NCBI RefSeq assembly: GCF_036226665.1
Contig: NZ_CP109007.1
Coordinates: forward strand, 1,798,001 to 1,862,000
Source: Streptomyces sp. NBC_00691
GTDB taxonomy: Bacteria > Actinomycetota > Actinomycetes > Streptomycetales > Streptomycetaceae
DNA length: 64,000 nucleotides
Direction: 5' to 3'
Below, one piece after another: positions 8,986 to 18,413 of the stretch (its first letter is position 1; every line of letters starts with the position of its first letter). The position numbers and the translations under genes are program-made. The notes beneath the pieces are model-generated. The model saw nothing but the letters and a program-made list of their open reading frames with translations, had not been told where the DNA came from and made no database searches.

Positions 8986-9001
8986 GATACACGGATGTAT
9001 C
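8986..9001. promoter_or_regulatory. Inverted repeat upstream of the flavoprotein gene
   Basis: GATACA-N4-TGTATC is a perfect six-base dyad 14 bases upstream of the flavoprotein ATG. The repeat differs from the one nearer the tetR start, so it may be a second operator or a promoter element (TGTATC carries a -10-like core). Confidence 0.5.
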
Positions 9002-9039
9002 GAGTCAACCTTTTCGCCGTTCCGCCCCCTCCCGTTTTC

Positions 9040-9054
9040 TAATGCTGAGCATTA
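9040..9054. promoter_or_regulatory. TetR operator between the flavoprotein and tetR genes
   Basis: TAATGCT-G-AGCATTA is a perfect seven-base inverted repeat around one base, 10 bases ahead of the tetR ATG in the divergent promoter region. The size and symmetry fit a TetR-family dimer site; autoregulation plus control of the flavoprotein is inferred. Confidence 0.7.
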
Positions 9055-9064
9055 ATATGAGTGC

Positions 9065-10479
<1,415 letters not shown>

Positions 10480-10518
10480 CCCCCGTCGCCGCCCGGTCGC
10501 TCCTGCTTGGATGGCGGG

Positions 10519-11052
10519 ATGAGTGCCGCTGAGGAGATTCTCGATGTCGTCGACGAGCAGGACCGGGTGATCGGGCAGGCCCCGCGCGGTGAGGTGTACG
10601 CGCGGGGCCTGATCCACCGCTGTGTCTTCATCCGGGTCCGGGACGCCGAGGGCCGGATCTTCGTGCACCGCAGGACGCCGGCCAAGCTGGTCTTCCCGTC
10701 GATGTACGACATGTTCGTCGGCGGGGTCGTCGGCGCGGGCGAGTCCTACGACGAGGCCGCGCTGCGCGAGGCCGAGGAGGAACTCGGAGTGCGGGGCCTG
10801 CCCCGGCCCGAGCCCGTCCTGACCTTCCTGTACGACTCCGCGGGCGTGGCCGGCAAGTGGTGGTCGGCGGTCTACGAGGTGCGGTGCGAGCTGCCGGTGG
10901 ACCCGCAGGTGGAGGAGGTCGCCTGGCACGCCTTCCTGACGGAGGAGGAGCTCGCGGCGCGGCTCGACGACTGGGCGTGGGTGCCGGACGGGCTCGCCGC
11001 GTACGAGCGGCTGCGGGAGCACGGGGCCGGTGAGGTGCGCCCGGCGGGCTGA
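10519..11052 (+). CDS. NUDIX hydrolase
   Basis: A 177-residue NUDIX protein with a textbook box at about residues 74-96: a Gly, five residues, Glu, seven residues, then REAEEELGV, matching GX5EX7REUXEEXGU that binds Mg2+. It also has DEQDRVIGQAPRGEVYARGLIHR at the N-terminus, typical of the IPP-isomerase-like or YfcD branch. It cleaves nucleoside-diphosphate-linked or related pyrophosphate compounds; the specific substrate is unknown. The ATG at 10519 is preferred over a TTG four codons upstream. It sits alone between the steroid module and the DUF202 pair. Confidence 0.88.
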   Translation: MSAAEEILDVVDEQDRVIGQAPRGEVYARGLIHRCVFIRVRDAEGRIFVHRRTPAKLVFPSMYDMFVGGVVGAGESYDEAALREAEEELGVRGLPRPEPVLTFLYDSAGVAGKWWSAVYEVRCELPVDPQVEEVAWHAFLTEEELAARLDDWAWVPDGLAAYERLREHGAGEVRPAG

Positions 11053-11076
11053 TCACCCGAACGTTAGGGTGCGCGT

Positions 11077-11472
11077 GTGAGCGATTTCGTACAGAGCCTG
11101 CGGCTGTGGTTCGCGCCGCAGCGGATCCGGGACGAGGGGGAGACGCCCGACTACCGGTTCTCCCTCGCCAACGAGCGGACCTTCCTGGCCTGGATCCGGA
11201 CCGCGCTCGCCCTGGTCGGCGGTGGTTTCGCCGTCGACCAGTTCCTGCCGGACCTGCGCTGGGGCGTCCGGGTCGGGCTCGCGCTCGCGCTGCTCGCGGC
11301 CGGGGTGCTGTGCGCCCTGCGGGCGGTGAACCACTGGGTGCGCTGCGAACGGGCCATGCGGCGCGGCGAGGACCTTCCGGGGTCCCGTTTCCCGGCCGTG
11401 CTGAGTCTGGTCGTCGCGGTGGTGGCCGTCGCGATGGTGGTGGTCGTGCTCTTCGGCTGGGCGGGGCGGTGA
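11077..11472 (+). CDS. DUF202 (YidH-type) membrane protein, first of a pair
   Basis: A 131-residue protein with the DUF202 signature: an N-terminal soluble stretch ending in FSLANERTFLAWIRTALALVGGG, where the NERTxLAWxRT motif leads into the first membrane helix, then two more hydrophobic helices. It starts with GTG. It overlaps the next gene by GTGA; paired DUF202 genes are common in actinobacteria and may form a hetero-oligomer. Function is unknown for the family. Confidence 0.8.
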   Translation: MSDFVQSLRLWFAPQRIRDEGETPDYRFSLANERTFLAWIRTALALVGGGFAVDQFLPDLRWGVRVGLALALLAAGVLCALRAVNHWVRCERAMRRGEDLPGSRFPAVLSLVVAVVAVAMVVVVLFGWAGR

Positions 11473-11795
11473 CGGAGGCCGTCTCGGGGGCCGGCGCGCG
11501 TGATCCCGGGCTCCAGCCGGAGCGGACCCGGCTCGCGTGGCGCCGGACGACCCTGTCGTGCACGGTGGTGGCGGTGCTCGCCGTCAAGCTGGCCGTGAGC
11601 GACGAGATCACCGCCGTGGGCGTCACGGGGCTCGCGCTGTCGGCGCTCGTGTGGATCGGGTTCCTGGCCGTCGCCCACCGCCGGATCCGCTCCCTGGCCC
11701 CGGCCAGGCCGCAGCCCCTCTCCCATCGGGGCGCGCTGCTCGCGGCCTCCTGCACGATCGCGCTCGCCGTCTTCGGGGCGGCGATGATCTGGTGA
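11469..11795 (+). CDS. DUF202 membrane protein, second of a pair
   Basis: A 108-residue relative of the preceding protein with a compact DUF202 core: LQPERTRLAWRRTTLSCTVV (the ERTxLAWxRT motif at the mouth of helix 1), then two further predicted membrane helices and a C-terminal helix. The GTG start overlaps the upstream stop (GTGA), so the two proteins are made together in a fixed ratio. A strong hairpin follows the stop. The family's function is unknown. Confidence 0.78.
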   Translation: MTEAVSGAGARDPGLQPERTRLAWRRTTLSCTVVAVLAVKLAVSDEITAVGVTGLALSALVWIGFLAVAHRRIRSLAPARPQPLSHRGALLAASCTIALAVFGAAMIW

Positions 11796-11800
11796 ACCTG

Positions 11801-11824
11801 CCCCCGGAGCGGGTGCTCCGGGGG
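11801..11824 (+). terminator. Hairpin terminator after the DUF202 pair
   Basis: Ten-base perfect arms CCCCCGGAGC (11801-11810) and GCTCCGGGGG (11815-11824) with a four-base loop lie six bases after the stop codon. The position fits a terminator, and it may serve the convergent oxidoreductase as well. Confidence 0.7.
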
Positions 11825-11882
11825 ACGGTTCCGGGCGCGGTACAGGGGTTGCGGGCGCGGTTCGTGCGGTGCCGGGCGCGGT

Positions 11883-12812
11883 TCAGGGGACGGTGACGAC
11901 GACCTTGCCGTTCAGGCCGCCCGCGGCGTTGGCGCGCTGCGCGTCCGCCGCCTGCTCCAGAGGGAAGGTCCTGGCCACCCGTACCGAGAGAACACCGTCG
12001 TCGACCAGGTCCGCGAGGGCCGCGAGGTCGACCGGGTCGGGGCGGACCCAGAAGTAGCGGCCGCCGAGGGCGAGGACCTCGCCGTCGGCGATGGAGGCGA
12101 GCCGGCCGCCGGTCGCGAGCAGCCCGGCGGAGATCCGCAGGAACGGTCCGCCGATGGTGTCGAGGACGGCGTCCACGCCCTGCGGCGCGAGGGTGCAGAT
12201 CTGTTCGGCGAAGGTCGCCTCGTCGTAGACGACCGGCTCGGCGCCGAGTTCCGCGACCCGTTCGAGCCCGGCCTCCCGCGCCGCGCCGATGACCCGGCAG
12301 CCGAGGTGGCGGGCGATCTGCACGCCCATGGAACCGACCCCGCCGGCCGCCGCGTGCACGAGGACGGTGTCGCCGGGTCCGACCGCGAGGGGCCGGAGGA
12401 GCGCCTGGTAGGCGGTGAGGCCGACGAGCGGCAGGGCGGCGGCCTCCTCGAAGCCGACCGAGCGCGGCTTGCGGGCGAGGGTGCGGACGGGGGCGGCGAC
12501 GTACTCGGCGAAGGTGCCCCGGGAGAGGAAGTCCTCACGGACGTAGCCCATGACCTCGTCGCCCTCGGCGAACTCGGTGACGGAGACCCCGGGCCGTACG
12601 ACGACGCCGGAGACGTCCCAGCCCGGGATCACGGGGAAGACCGCGTCCACCATCCCGTCGAGGTACCCGGCCTGGCACTTCCAGTCGACCGGATTGACCG
12701 CGGCGGCCCGCACCTTGACCAACACGGCGTCGGGGCCGATCTTGGGGTCGGGCCGCTCGCCGTACTCCAGGACCTCGGGGCCGCCGTACCGGCGGTAGCT
12801 GATCGCCTTCAT
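11883..12812 (-). CDS. NAD(P)-dependent oxidoreductase, quinone oxidoreductase/MDR family
   Basis: A 309-residue zinc-free medium-chain reductase. The N-terminal GroES-like domain contains AAAVNPVDWKCQAGY, and the cofactor domain has VLVHAAAGGVGSMGVQIARHLG, the hallmark AxxGGVG loop of NADPH:quinone reductases. There are no structural-zinc cysteines. It probably reduces an enone or quinone with NADPH. The ATG at 12812 (MKAISYRRYGG) matches the family N-terminus; an upstream start at 12893 adds an unrelated basic stretch. It is divergent from the next MBL gene, so they share a promoter region. Confidence 0.84.
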   Translation of the reverse strand: MKAISYRRYGGPEVLEYGERPDPKIGPDAVLVKVRAAAVNPVDWKCQAGYLDGMVDAVFPVIPGWDVSGVVVRPGVSVTEFAEGDEVMGYVREDFLSRGTFAEYVAAPVRTLARKPRSVGFEEAAALPLVGLTAYQALLRPLAVGPGDTVLVHAAAGGVGSMGVQIARHLGCRVIGAAREAGLERVAELGAEPVVYDEATFAEQICTLAPQGVDAVLDTIGGPFLRISAGLLATGGRLASIADGEVLALGGRYFWVRPDPVDLAALADLVDDGVLSVRVARTFPLEQAADAQRANAAGGLNGKVVVTVP

Positions 12813-12907
12813 ACTCCGACCCTCGACGCAGTGCCGCCGGCCCGCAAGCCGGGGAGACTCCTCCCTGTCCGATCGGGCGCTCACGCCTCTCAACCGGGGG
12901 AATCCCT

Positions 12908-13837
12908 ATGACTGCCACCGACTCCTACGACGCCTACGCTCCCCACGTGGTCACGCTCGCGCCGAACGTCCACGCCTTCCTCCAGCCCGACGGAGGCTGG
13001 TGTCTGAACAACGCCGGCTTCCTCGGCGACGCGCGCGAGGTGCTGCTCATCGACACCGCCGCCACCGAACGCCGGGCGCGGCTGCTGCGGGACGCCGTCC
13101 TCGCGGCGGACCTGCCGCTGCCGGGGACGGTCGTCTCCACCCACCACCACGGCGACCACACCTACGGCAACGGCGTGTTCCTGCCGGAGGCGCGGATCGT
13201 CGGCCACGAGAACTGCCGGAGCGAGCAGCTCCAGGCCGGGCATCAGCTCCATCTGCTGTGGCCGCAGACCGACTTCGGGAAGATCGACATCGTGGCGCCG
13301 TCCGTGACGTACCGCGAGCGCATGACGCTGTACGTCGGCGGGATCGAGGTGCGGGTGATCCACCCGGGACCGGCTCACACGACGGGCGACTCGATCGTGC
13401 ACCTCCCCGAGCAGGGCATCGTCTTCACCGGGGACCTGGTCTTCCAGGGCGGGACGCCCTTCCTGCCGATGGGTTCGCTGGCCGGGTCGCTGCGGGCGCT
13501 CGACCTGCTGCGCTCCCTCGACGCGCCGACGGTGGTCCCCGGGCACGGCCGGGTGACCGATCCCTCGGCGTACGACGCGACCGAGCGGTATCTGCTCTGG
13601 GTGCGGGAGACCGCGGCGGAGGGGTACGCGAAGGGGGCGACGCCGCTGGAGACGGCGCGACGGGCCGAGCTCGGCGAGTTCGCCGCGTGGCGGGAGAGCG
13701 AGCGCCTGGTGGCCAATCTGCACCGGGCGTACGCGGAGCTGGCGGGCCTGCCGGAGGCGTCGCCGCTCGACCCGGTGGCGGTCTTCGGCGACATGGCGGC
13801 GATGAACGGCGGGGTGCCGGTGGCCTGTCACGCGTAG
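12908..13837 (+). CDS. MBL-fold metallo-hydrolase (cyclase-like branch)
   Basis: A 309-residue metallo-beta-lactamase-fold protein. The metal motif is STHHHGDHTYGN (HxHxDH), followed by a late HPGPAHTTGDS His, the FTGDLVFQGG Asp and the PGHGR His, so the dinuclear site is complete. The C-terminal 90 residues are helical and resemble the extension seen in proteins annotated as MBL hydrolases near catabolic genes. No signal peptide is seen. The substrate is unknown. It is divergent from a quinone-type oxidoreductase and converges on glucarate dehydratase across a strong hairpin. Confidence 0.82.
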   Translation: MTATDSYDAYAPHVVTLAPNVHAFLQPDGGWCLNNAGFLGDAREVLLIDTAATERRARLLRDAVLAADLPLPGTVVSTHHHGDHTYGNGVFLPEARIVGHENCRSEQLQAGHQLHLLWPQTDFGKIDIVAPSVTYRERMTLYVGGIEVRVIHPGPAHTTGDSIVHLPEQGIVFTGDLVFQGGTPFLPMGSLAGSLRALDLLRSLDAPTVVPGHGRVTDPSAYDATERYLLWVRETAAEGYAKGATPLETARRAELGEFAAWRESERLVANLHRAYAELAGLPEASPLDPVAVFGDMAAMNGGVPVACHA

Positions 13838-13852
13838 CGGCGGCACAGCCTC

Positions 13853-13895
13853 GTGGCGGGCACCCGTTCCGCCCCGCGGAACACGTGCCCACCAC
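13853..13895. terminator. Bidirectional hairpin terminator
   Basis: Two 20-base arms (13853-13872 and 13876-13895) pair at 17 positions with a three-base loop, exactly between the stops of the convergent MBL hydrolase and glucarate dehydratase genes. Confidence 0.7.
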
Positions 13896-13901
13896 GGGGT
13901 G

Positions 13902-15209
13902 CTACCACCGGCCCGGTGCCCACTCCGGGTCCGCGACGCGCATGGCCGCCGCGTCGTCGCGGTTCCGCAGGGTGCCGTCGTCGTCGAGCCAGCGGCGGTG
14001 CAGGGCGGCGAGCGCGTCACGGTCGAGTTCGACGCCGAGGCCGGGCGCGTCGGAGACGGTGAGCCGCCCGTCCCGGAAGACGGGGCGGGTGGTCACGACG
14101 TCCTCGGTCTGCCACGGGTAGTGGGTGTCGCAGGCGTGGTGGAGTTCGGGCAGGGTGGCGGCGACCTGGGTCATGGCGGCGAGGCTGATGCCGAGATGGG
14201 TGTTGGAGTGCATGGAGAGCCCCACGCCGTACGTCCGGCAGAGCGCGGCGAGTTCGCGGGTGCGGCCGAGGCCGCCCCAGTAGTGGTGGTCGCAGAGGAC
14301 GATCCCCACCGCCCCCTTCGCGAAGGCCTCCGGAACCTCCTCGAAAGTGGTCACGCACATGTTGGTGGCGAGCGGGACCTCGGTGCCGGCGGCGATCGCG
14401 GCCATCGCGTCGGTGCCGCTCGCCGGGTCCTCCAGGTACTCCAGCACGTCCTCCAGTTCACGCGCGACGGCGAGGGAGGTCTCCACGGACCAGGCGCCAT
14501 TGGGGTCGAGGCGGAGAGGACGGCCGGGGAACGCCTCGGCGAGCGCGCGGATCGCGGCGGTCTCCCGCTCCGGTGCGAACACGCCGCCCTTGAGCTTGAA
14601 GGACCGGAAGCCGTAGTCGCGCTCGAAGCGGCGGGCCTGGGCGACGATGCCCGCGGGGTCGAGGGCCGCGCCCCAGTCGTCGACGGGGCCGCCCGCGGGG
14701 TGGGTGGCCCAGCGGTGAAAGAGGTAGGCGCTGTACTCGACGGAGTCGCGGACCTTGCCGCCGAGGAGGGCGTGGACGGGAAGACCGAGGGTCTTGCCGA
14801 GGGCGTCGAGGCAGGCGGTCTCGAAGGCGGAGACGACGGAGAGGCGCAGTTTGGCGGCGGTGCGGACGCCGCGCAGACCGGCCGCGTCGACACCCGTGCC
14901 GACACCCGTGCCGACGTCCCCGTCGGCAGGCTGCGCGGTCGTCGGATCGGTGGCCTCCGCAAGCGCGAAGAGGGCGTTCACATCCGTGATCGACCGCCCC
15001 GGGAGCGCCTCGGCCAGCGAGCGGGCCCGGTCCAGATAGACGGCGTCGCCGTACGTCTCCCCCAGACCGCTCACGCCGTCCCGGGTGATCACCTCGACCA
15101 CGAGACGGGGCGTATACGGCTGGTGCACCCCCTGGACGTTGAGGAGAGGCGGGTCGGAGATGAGGATCGGGGTCAGCCGGACTTCGTCGACGATCAGCTT
15201 CGCATCCAT
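13902..15209 (-). CDS. gudD: Glucarate dehydratase, enolase superfamily
   Basis: A 435-residue enolase-superfamily enzyme. The barrel carries the KxK pair in SFKLKGG, metal ligands in LRLDPNGAW, EDPA and the following acidic loops, and the HSNTHLGIS catalytic His region, all typical of glucarate dehydratase of the mandelate racemase group. It removes water from D-glucarate to give 5-keto-4-deoxyglucarate. A glycine/threonine-rich insertion (GDVGTGVGTGVDAAG, near residues 98-112) comes from a 12-base repeat at about 14886-14925 and looks like a surface-loop expansion. No transporter or aldolase of the pathway is adjacent. Confidence 0.88.
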   Translation of the reverse strand: MDAKLIVDEVRLTPILISDPPLLNVQGVHQPYTPRLVVEVITRDGVSGLGETYGDAVYLDRARSLAEALPGRSITDVNALFALAEATDPTTAQPADGDVGTGVGTGVDAAGLRGVRTAAKLRLSVVSAFETACLDALGKTLGLPVHALLGGKVRDSVEYSAYLFHRWATHPAGGPVDDWGAALDPAGIVAQARRFERDYGFRSFKLKGGVFAPERETAAIRALAEAFPGRPLRLDPNGAWSVETSLAVARELEDVLEYLEDPASGTDAMAAIAAGTEVPLATNMCVTTFEEVPEAFAKGAVGIVLCDHHYWGGLGRTRELAALCRTYGVGLSMHSNTHLGISLAAMTQVAATLPELHHACDTHYPWQTEDVVTTRPVFRDGRLTVSDAPGLGVELDRDALAALHRRWLDDDGTLRNRDDAAAMRVADPEWAPGRW

Positions 15210-15285
15210 ATGTGAACCCTATTCATGGATGGGATCGATGACCAGAGGGCGCAGGACCGTTTCACGACTCCCCCCTGGACGACAT

Positions 15286-15299
15286 ACCGACTGGTCGGT
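15286..15299. promoter_or_regulatory. TetR-type operator upstream of the kinase/ACAD operon
   Basis: ACCGAC-TG-GTCGGT is a perfect six-base dyad 42 bases ahead of the kinase start. A 12-of-14 match to its reverse complement lies ahead of the SDR gene at 19243-19256, and the tetR gene at 17713-18306 sits between, so one repressor probably controls both units. Confidence 0.7.
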
Positions 15300-15341
15300 C
15301 ATCATGAACGCCGACCGAAGCCGATCCGGAGGTACGCACGT

Positions 15342-16364
15342 ATGAGTTCCGCCCCGCCGCCAGGCCTCGACCCCGAGCGGTTGCGCCGCTTCCTCGACCG
15401 CGAGCGCCCCGGCCTGGTGTCCGGCTCCCTCGAAGCCCGGCTGATCGAAGGCGGCCGCTCGAACCTGACGTACGTCGTGACCGACGGCGCCGGTCGCTGG
15501 GTCGTCCGCCGGCCGCCGCTCGGCCACGTCCTCGCCACCGCCCACGACATGAGGCGCGAGCACCGGGTCATCAGCGCCCTGCACGCCACGGACGTACCCG
15601 TGCCGGAGGCGCTGCTGCTCTGCGAGGACGACGCGGTGCTCGGGGCGCCCTTCTACGTCATGGAGTTCGTCGACGGGACGCCGTACCGCTCGGCTGCGGA
15701 ACTCGCCCCGCTCGGCCCCGAGCGCACCCGCGCCGCCGTCCTCGGCCTGGTCGACACCCTCGTCGACCTGCACGCCGTGGACCCGGCGGCCGTCGGGCTC
15801 GCCGACTTCGGGCGCCCCGAGGGCTTCCTCGACCGGCAGCTGCGGCGCTGGGGCAAGCAGCTCGACGCCTCGCGCGGCCGTGAACTCCCCGGGATCGACG
15901 AGCTGCACGCCGCCCTCGGCCGGGCGCTGCCCGTCTCGCCGGCGCCCACCGTCATCCACGGCGACTACCGGCTCGACAACGTCCTCATCGACGGGGACGA
16001 CCGCATCCGGGCCGTCCTCGACTGGGAGATGTCGACCCTCGGCGACCCGCTGACCGACCTCGGTCTGCTCGTCATGTACAGCACGCCGCTCGACCTGCCC
16101 GACTCCCCCATCTCCACCACCGCCACGGCCCCCGGACACCCGACCGCCGCCGAACTGGCCGAGCGCTACGCCGCCCGCTCGGGCCGCGACACCTCCGCCC
16201 TCGCCTGGTACACCGCCTTCGCCTGGTTCAAGCTCGCCGTGATCCTGGAGGGCATCCACTACCGCTGGACCCTCGGGCAGACGGTCGGCGCGGGCTTCGA
16301 CCGCATCGGCGAACTCGTCCCCGTCTTCATCGAGCACGGCCTGACCACCCTTCAGGAGGGCTGA
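15342..16364 (+). CDS. APH-family phosphotransferase, LvaA/ACAD10-11 kinase-domain type
   Basis: A 340-residue aminoglycoside-phosphotransferase-fold kinase. The catalytic loop VIHGDYRLDNVLID and Mg-binding LDWEMSTLGDP are intact, and the N-terminus has the RPPLGHVLATAHDMRRE nucleotide region. This branch is fused to acyl-CoA dehydrogenase in vertebrate ACAD10 and ACAD11 and is the LvaA-type kinase of levulinate catabolism, which phosphorylates the hydroxyl of 4-hydroxyacyl-CoA. An acyl-CoA dehydrogenase follows only six bases downstream. The ATG at 15342 has GGAGGT in front. A drug-resistance kinase is much less likely given the partner. Confidence 0.85.
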   Translation: MSSAPPPGLDPERLRRFLDRERPGLVSGSLEARLIEGGRSNLTYVVTDGAGRWVVRRPPLGHVLATAHDMRREHRVISALHATDVPVPEALLLCEDDAVLGAPFYVMEFVDGTPYRSAAELAPLGPERTRAAVLGLVDTLVDLHAVDPAAVGLADFGRPEGFLDRQLRRWGKQLDASRGRELPGIDELHAALGRALPVSPAPTVIHGDYRLDNVLIDGDDRIRAVLDWEMSTLGDPLTDLGLLVMYSTPLDLPDSPISTTATAPGHPTAAELAERYAARSGRDTSALAWYTAFAWFKLAVILEGIHYRWTLGQTVGAGFDRIGELVPVFIEHGLTTLQEG

Positions 16365-16370
16365 ACCGCC

Positions 16371-17585
16371 ATGGACTTCGCCTACGACGCACGCACCGAG
16401 GAACTCCGCGAGAGGCTCCTCGCCTTCATGGACGAGCACGTGTACCCGGCCGAGCGGACGGCCGAGGAGCAGCGCGCCCTGCTCGGCTCCCCCTGGGACA
16501 CCCCGGCGGTCGTCGAGGAGCTCAAGGCCGAGGCCAAGCGGCAGGGCCTCTGGAACCTCTTCCTCCCCGACGCCGAGTACGGCGCTGGTCTCACCAACCT
16601 CCAGTACGCGCCGCTCGCCGAGATCACCGGCCGCAGCCCGCAGCTCGCCCCGACCGCGCTCAACTGCGCCGCCCCGGACACCGGGAACATGGAACTGCTC
16701 GCCCAGTTCGGCGACGAGGCCCAGAAGAAGCAGTGGCTGGAGCCGCTCCTCACCGGCGAGATCCGCTCGGCGTTCGCGATGACGGAGCCGGAGGTCGCCT
16801 CCTCCGACGCGACGAACATCGAGACCCGGATCCGGCGGGACGGCGACGGGTACGTCGTCGACGGCCGCAAGTGGTACATCTCCGGGGCCATGAACCCCGA
16901 CTGCAGGATCTTCATCGTGATGGGCAAGACCGACCCCGACGGGACCGACCCCCGCCGTCAGCAGTCGATGATCCTCGTGCCGCGCGACACCCCCGGCGTG
17001 GAGGTGCGGCGCGCCATGCAGGTCTACGGGTACGAGGACCACTCCCACGGCGGCCACGCCGAGGTGGTCTTCGACGACGTCCGCGTCCCCGCCTCGCACC
17101 TCATCGGCGAGGAGGGCGGCGGCTTCGCCATCGCGCAGGCACGGCTCGGACCCGGCCGCATCCACCACTGCATGCGGCTCATCGGCATGGCCGAGCGGGC
17201 CGTCGAGCTGATGTGCCGCCGCGCGGTCTCCCGTACCGCCTTCGGCAAGACGCTCGCCCAGCAGGGCGTCGTACAGAACTGGATCGCGGACGCCCGGGTG
17301 CAGATCGAGCAGCTGCGGCTGCTCGTCCTCAAGACGGCCTGGCTGATGGACACCGTCGGCAACCGGGGCGCCCACACCGAGATCCAGGCCATCAAGATCG
17401 CGACCCCGCGCGCGGTGGTGGACATCATCGACAAGGCCGTGCAGGCACACGGGGCGGGCGGGGTCTCGCAGGACTTCCCGCTGGCCGAACTGTGGGCGTC
17501 GGCGCGGACGCTGAAGCTCGCGGACGGCCCGGACGAGGTGCACCAGCGGTCGCTGGCGCGGCGGGAGCTGAAGAAGTACCTGTAG
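16371..17585 (+). CDS. Acyl-CoA dehydrogenase, ACAD10/11-like
   Basis: A 404-residue flavin dehydrogenase with the three ACAD regions: an N-terminal helical domain, the AFAMTEPEVASSDATN flavin-binding strand and the C-terminal helical domain with RTAFGKTLAQQGVVQ. Near the end, LADGPDEVHQ replaces the YEGTSQIQ-type motif of ordinary acyl-CoA dehydrogenases; that DGPDEVH form is characteristic of the ACAD10/11 group. With the upstream kinase it should convert a phosphorylated 4-hydroxyacyl-CoA by phosphate elimination toward a form that can enter beta-oxidation. This reaction is inferred from the family pair. Confidence 0.86.
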   Translation: MDFAYDARTEELRERLLAFMDEHVYPAERTAEEQRALLGSPWDTPAVVEELKAEAKRQGLWNLFLPDAEYGAGLTNLQYAPLAEITGRSPQLAPTALNCAAPDTGNMELLAQFGDEAQKKQWLEPLLTGEIRSAFAMTEPEVASSDATNIETRIRRDGDGYVVDGRKWYISGAMNPDCRIFIVMGKTDPDGTDPRRQQSMILVPRDTPGVEVRRAMQVYGYEDHSHGGHAEVVFDDVRVPASHLIGEEGGGFAIAQARLGPGRIHHCMRLIGMAERAVELMCRRAVSRTAFGKTLAQQGVVQNWIADARVQIEQLRLLVLKTAWLMDTVGNRGAHTEIQAIKIATPRAVVDIIDKAVQAHGAGGVSQDFPLAELWASARTLKLADGPDEVHQRSLARRELKKYL

Positions 17586-17676
17586 AGCCGGCCCGGGCCT
17601 CAGCCCGTGCGCAGGCGGCGGATGCCCCTCGCCGTGGCGCGTCCGCGGTCGGCGGCCGCCGGCCCGCCCGTCTCCT

Positions 17677-17726
17677 CCGCCCCGCCCGCGGGGCGGTCGC
17701 TCCCTGCGGCCCTCAGGGCCGCAGGG
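17677..17726. terminator. Two adjacent hairpins between the ACAD and tetR genes
   Basis: CCGCCCCG/CGGGGCGG (17677-17684 with 17689-17696) is followed by a perfect 12-base dyad, CCCTGCGGCCCT-C-AGGGCCGCAGGG (17702-17726), which spans the stop codon of the minus-strand tetR. They lie between convergent genes and probably stop transcription both ways. Confidence 0.65.
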
Positions 17727-18306
17727 CCCGGAGCAGCAGGTCTGCGAGGTGGCCGGCGACCTGCTCGGGGGTGAGCGGGCCGTCCGGGCGGTACCAGGTG
17801 GAGAGGTGGTGCACCGAGCCGAAGTGGTAGTCGACGACCAGGTCGGCGGGCGTCGCCGAGGAGAACACCCCGGCCCGCTGCCCCTCCTCGATCAGGGCGC
17901 GGAACCGCTCGTGGTAGCGGCGCCGCTCCGACCTGACCTGCTTGTTCTTCTCCGGGCTGAGGTGGTGCATGGAGCGGAAGAAGATGGCGGCGTCGTCGAG
18001 GTTCTCGATGGTGGTGACGACCACGTCGGCGGCGGCGTCGCGCAGCCGGTCCCCGATGGGCGCGTCGGCGTCCGCGAAGGCGTCGAGGCGCTCCTGCTGG
18101 AGGCGCAGGACCCGGGAGTACACCTCCTGGAGGAGGTCCTCCTTCGAGCCGAAGTAGTGGTAGAGCGCCCCCTTGGTGACCCCGGCGGCCTCGACGATCT
18201 CCTGGACGGAGGTGCGGTCGTACCCCTGCTCCGCGAAGAGCCGGGTGGCGGCGGCGAGGAGCCTCTGGGGGACGGGTGTGCCGCCCCCGTCCGTCGTCCT
18301 GGCCAT
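17713..18306 (-). CDS. TetR-family regulator of the kinase/ACAD and SDR genes
   Basis: A 197-residue TetR protein. The DNA-binding segment is at residues about 11-58 (PQRLLAAATRLFAEQGYDRT, then VEAAGVTKGALYHYFGSKEDLL), the TetR_C domain resembling fatty-acid regulators of the FadR/KstR2 type. It sits between the kinase/ACAD operon and an SDR gene, both of which carry ACCGAC-type dyads in their promoters, so it is the natural candidate to bind them and respond to an acyl-CoA. A separate 14-base palindrome is present 62 bases upstream of its own start. Confidence 0.85.
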   Translation of the reverse strand: MARTTDGGGTPVPQRLLAAATRLFAEQGYDRTSVQEIVEAAGVTKGALYHYFGSKEDLLQEVYSRVLRLQQERLDAFADADAPIGDRLRDAAADVVVTTIENLDDAAIFFRSMHHLSPEKNKQVRSERRRYHERFRALIEEGQRAGVFSSATPADLVVDYHFGSVHHLSTWYRPDGPLTPEQVAGHLADLLLRALRP

Positions 18307-18367
18307 GCTCCGCCGCCTTCCTTGGTGGTCGTTCTCGTGATCGTGCTCGATGGTGTTTTTCGGTCAG

Positions 18368-18381
18368 GGGAACGCGTTCCC
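18368..18381. promoter_or_regulatory. Perfect 14-base palindrome upstream of tetR
   Basis: GGGAACGCGTTCCC lies between the SDR stop and the tetR start on the minus strand. It is unlike the ACCGAC dyads nearby and resembles LacI-family sites of actinobacteria more than TetR sites. The binding protein is unknown. Confidence 0.45.
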
Positions 18382-18413
18382 GCCGGTAGATCTTCGCATC
18401 CGGTCGGGCCCGG

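Noticed and set aside
15342..16364. Aminoglycoside resistance kinase
   Set aside because: Only the fold is shared; the gene is paired with an ACAD10/11-like dehydrogenase.
15219..17543. 774-residue minus-strand frame opposite the kinase and acyl-CoA dehydrogenase
   Set aside because: Same shadow pattern; no ribosome site and no recognised motif.
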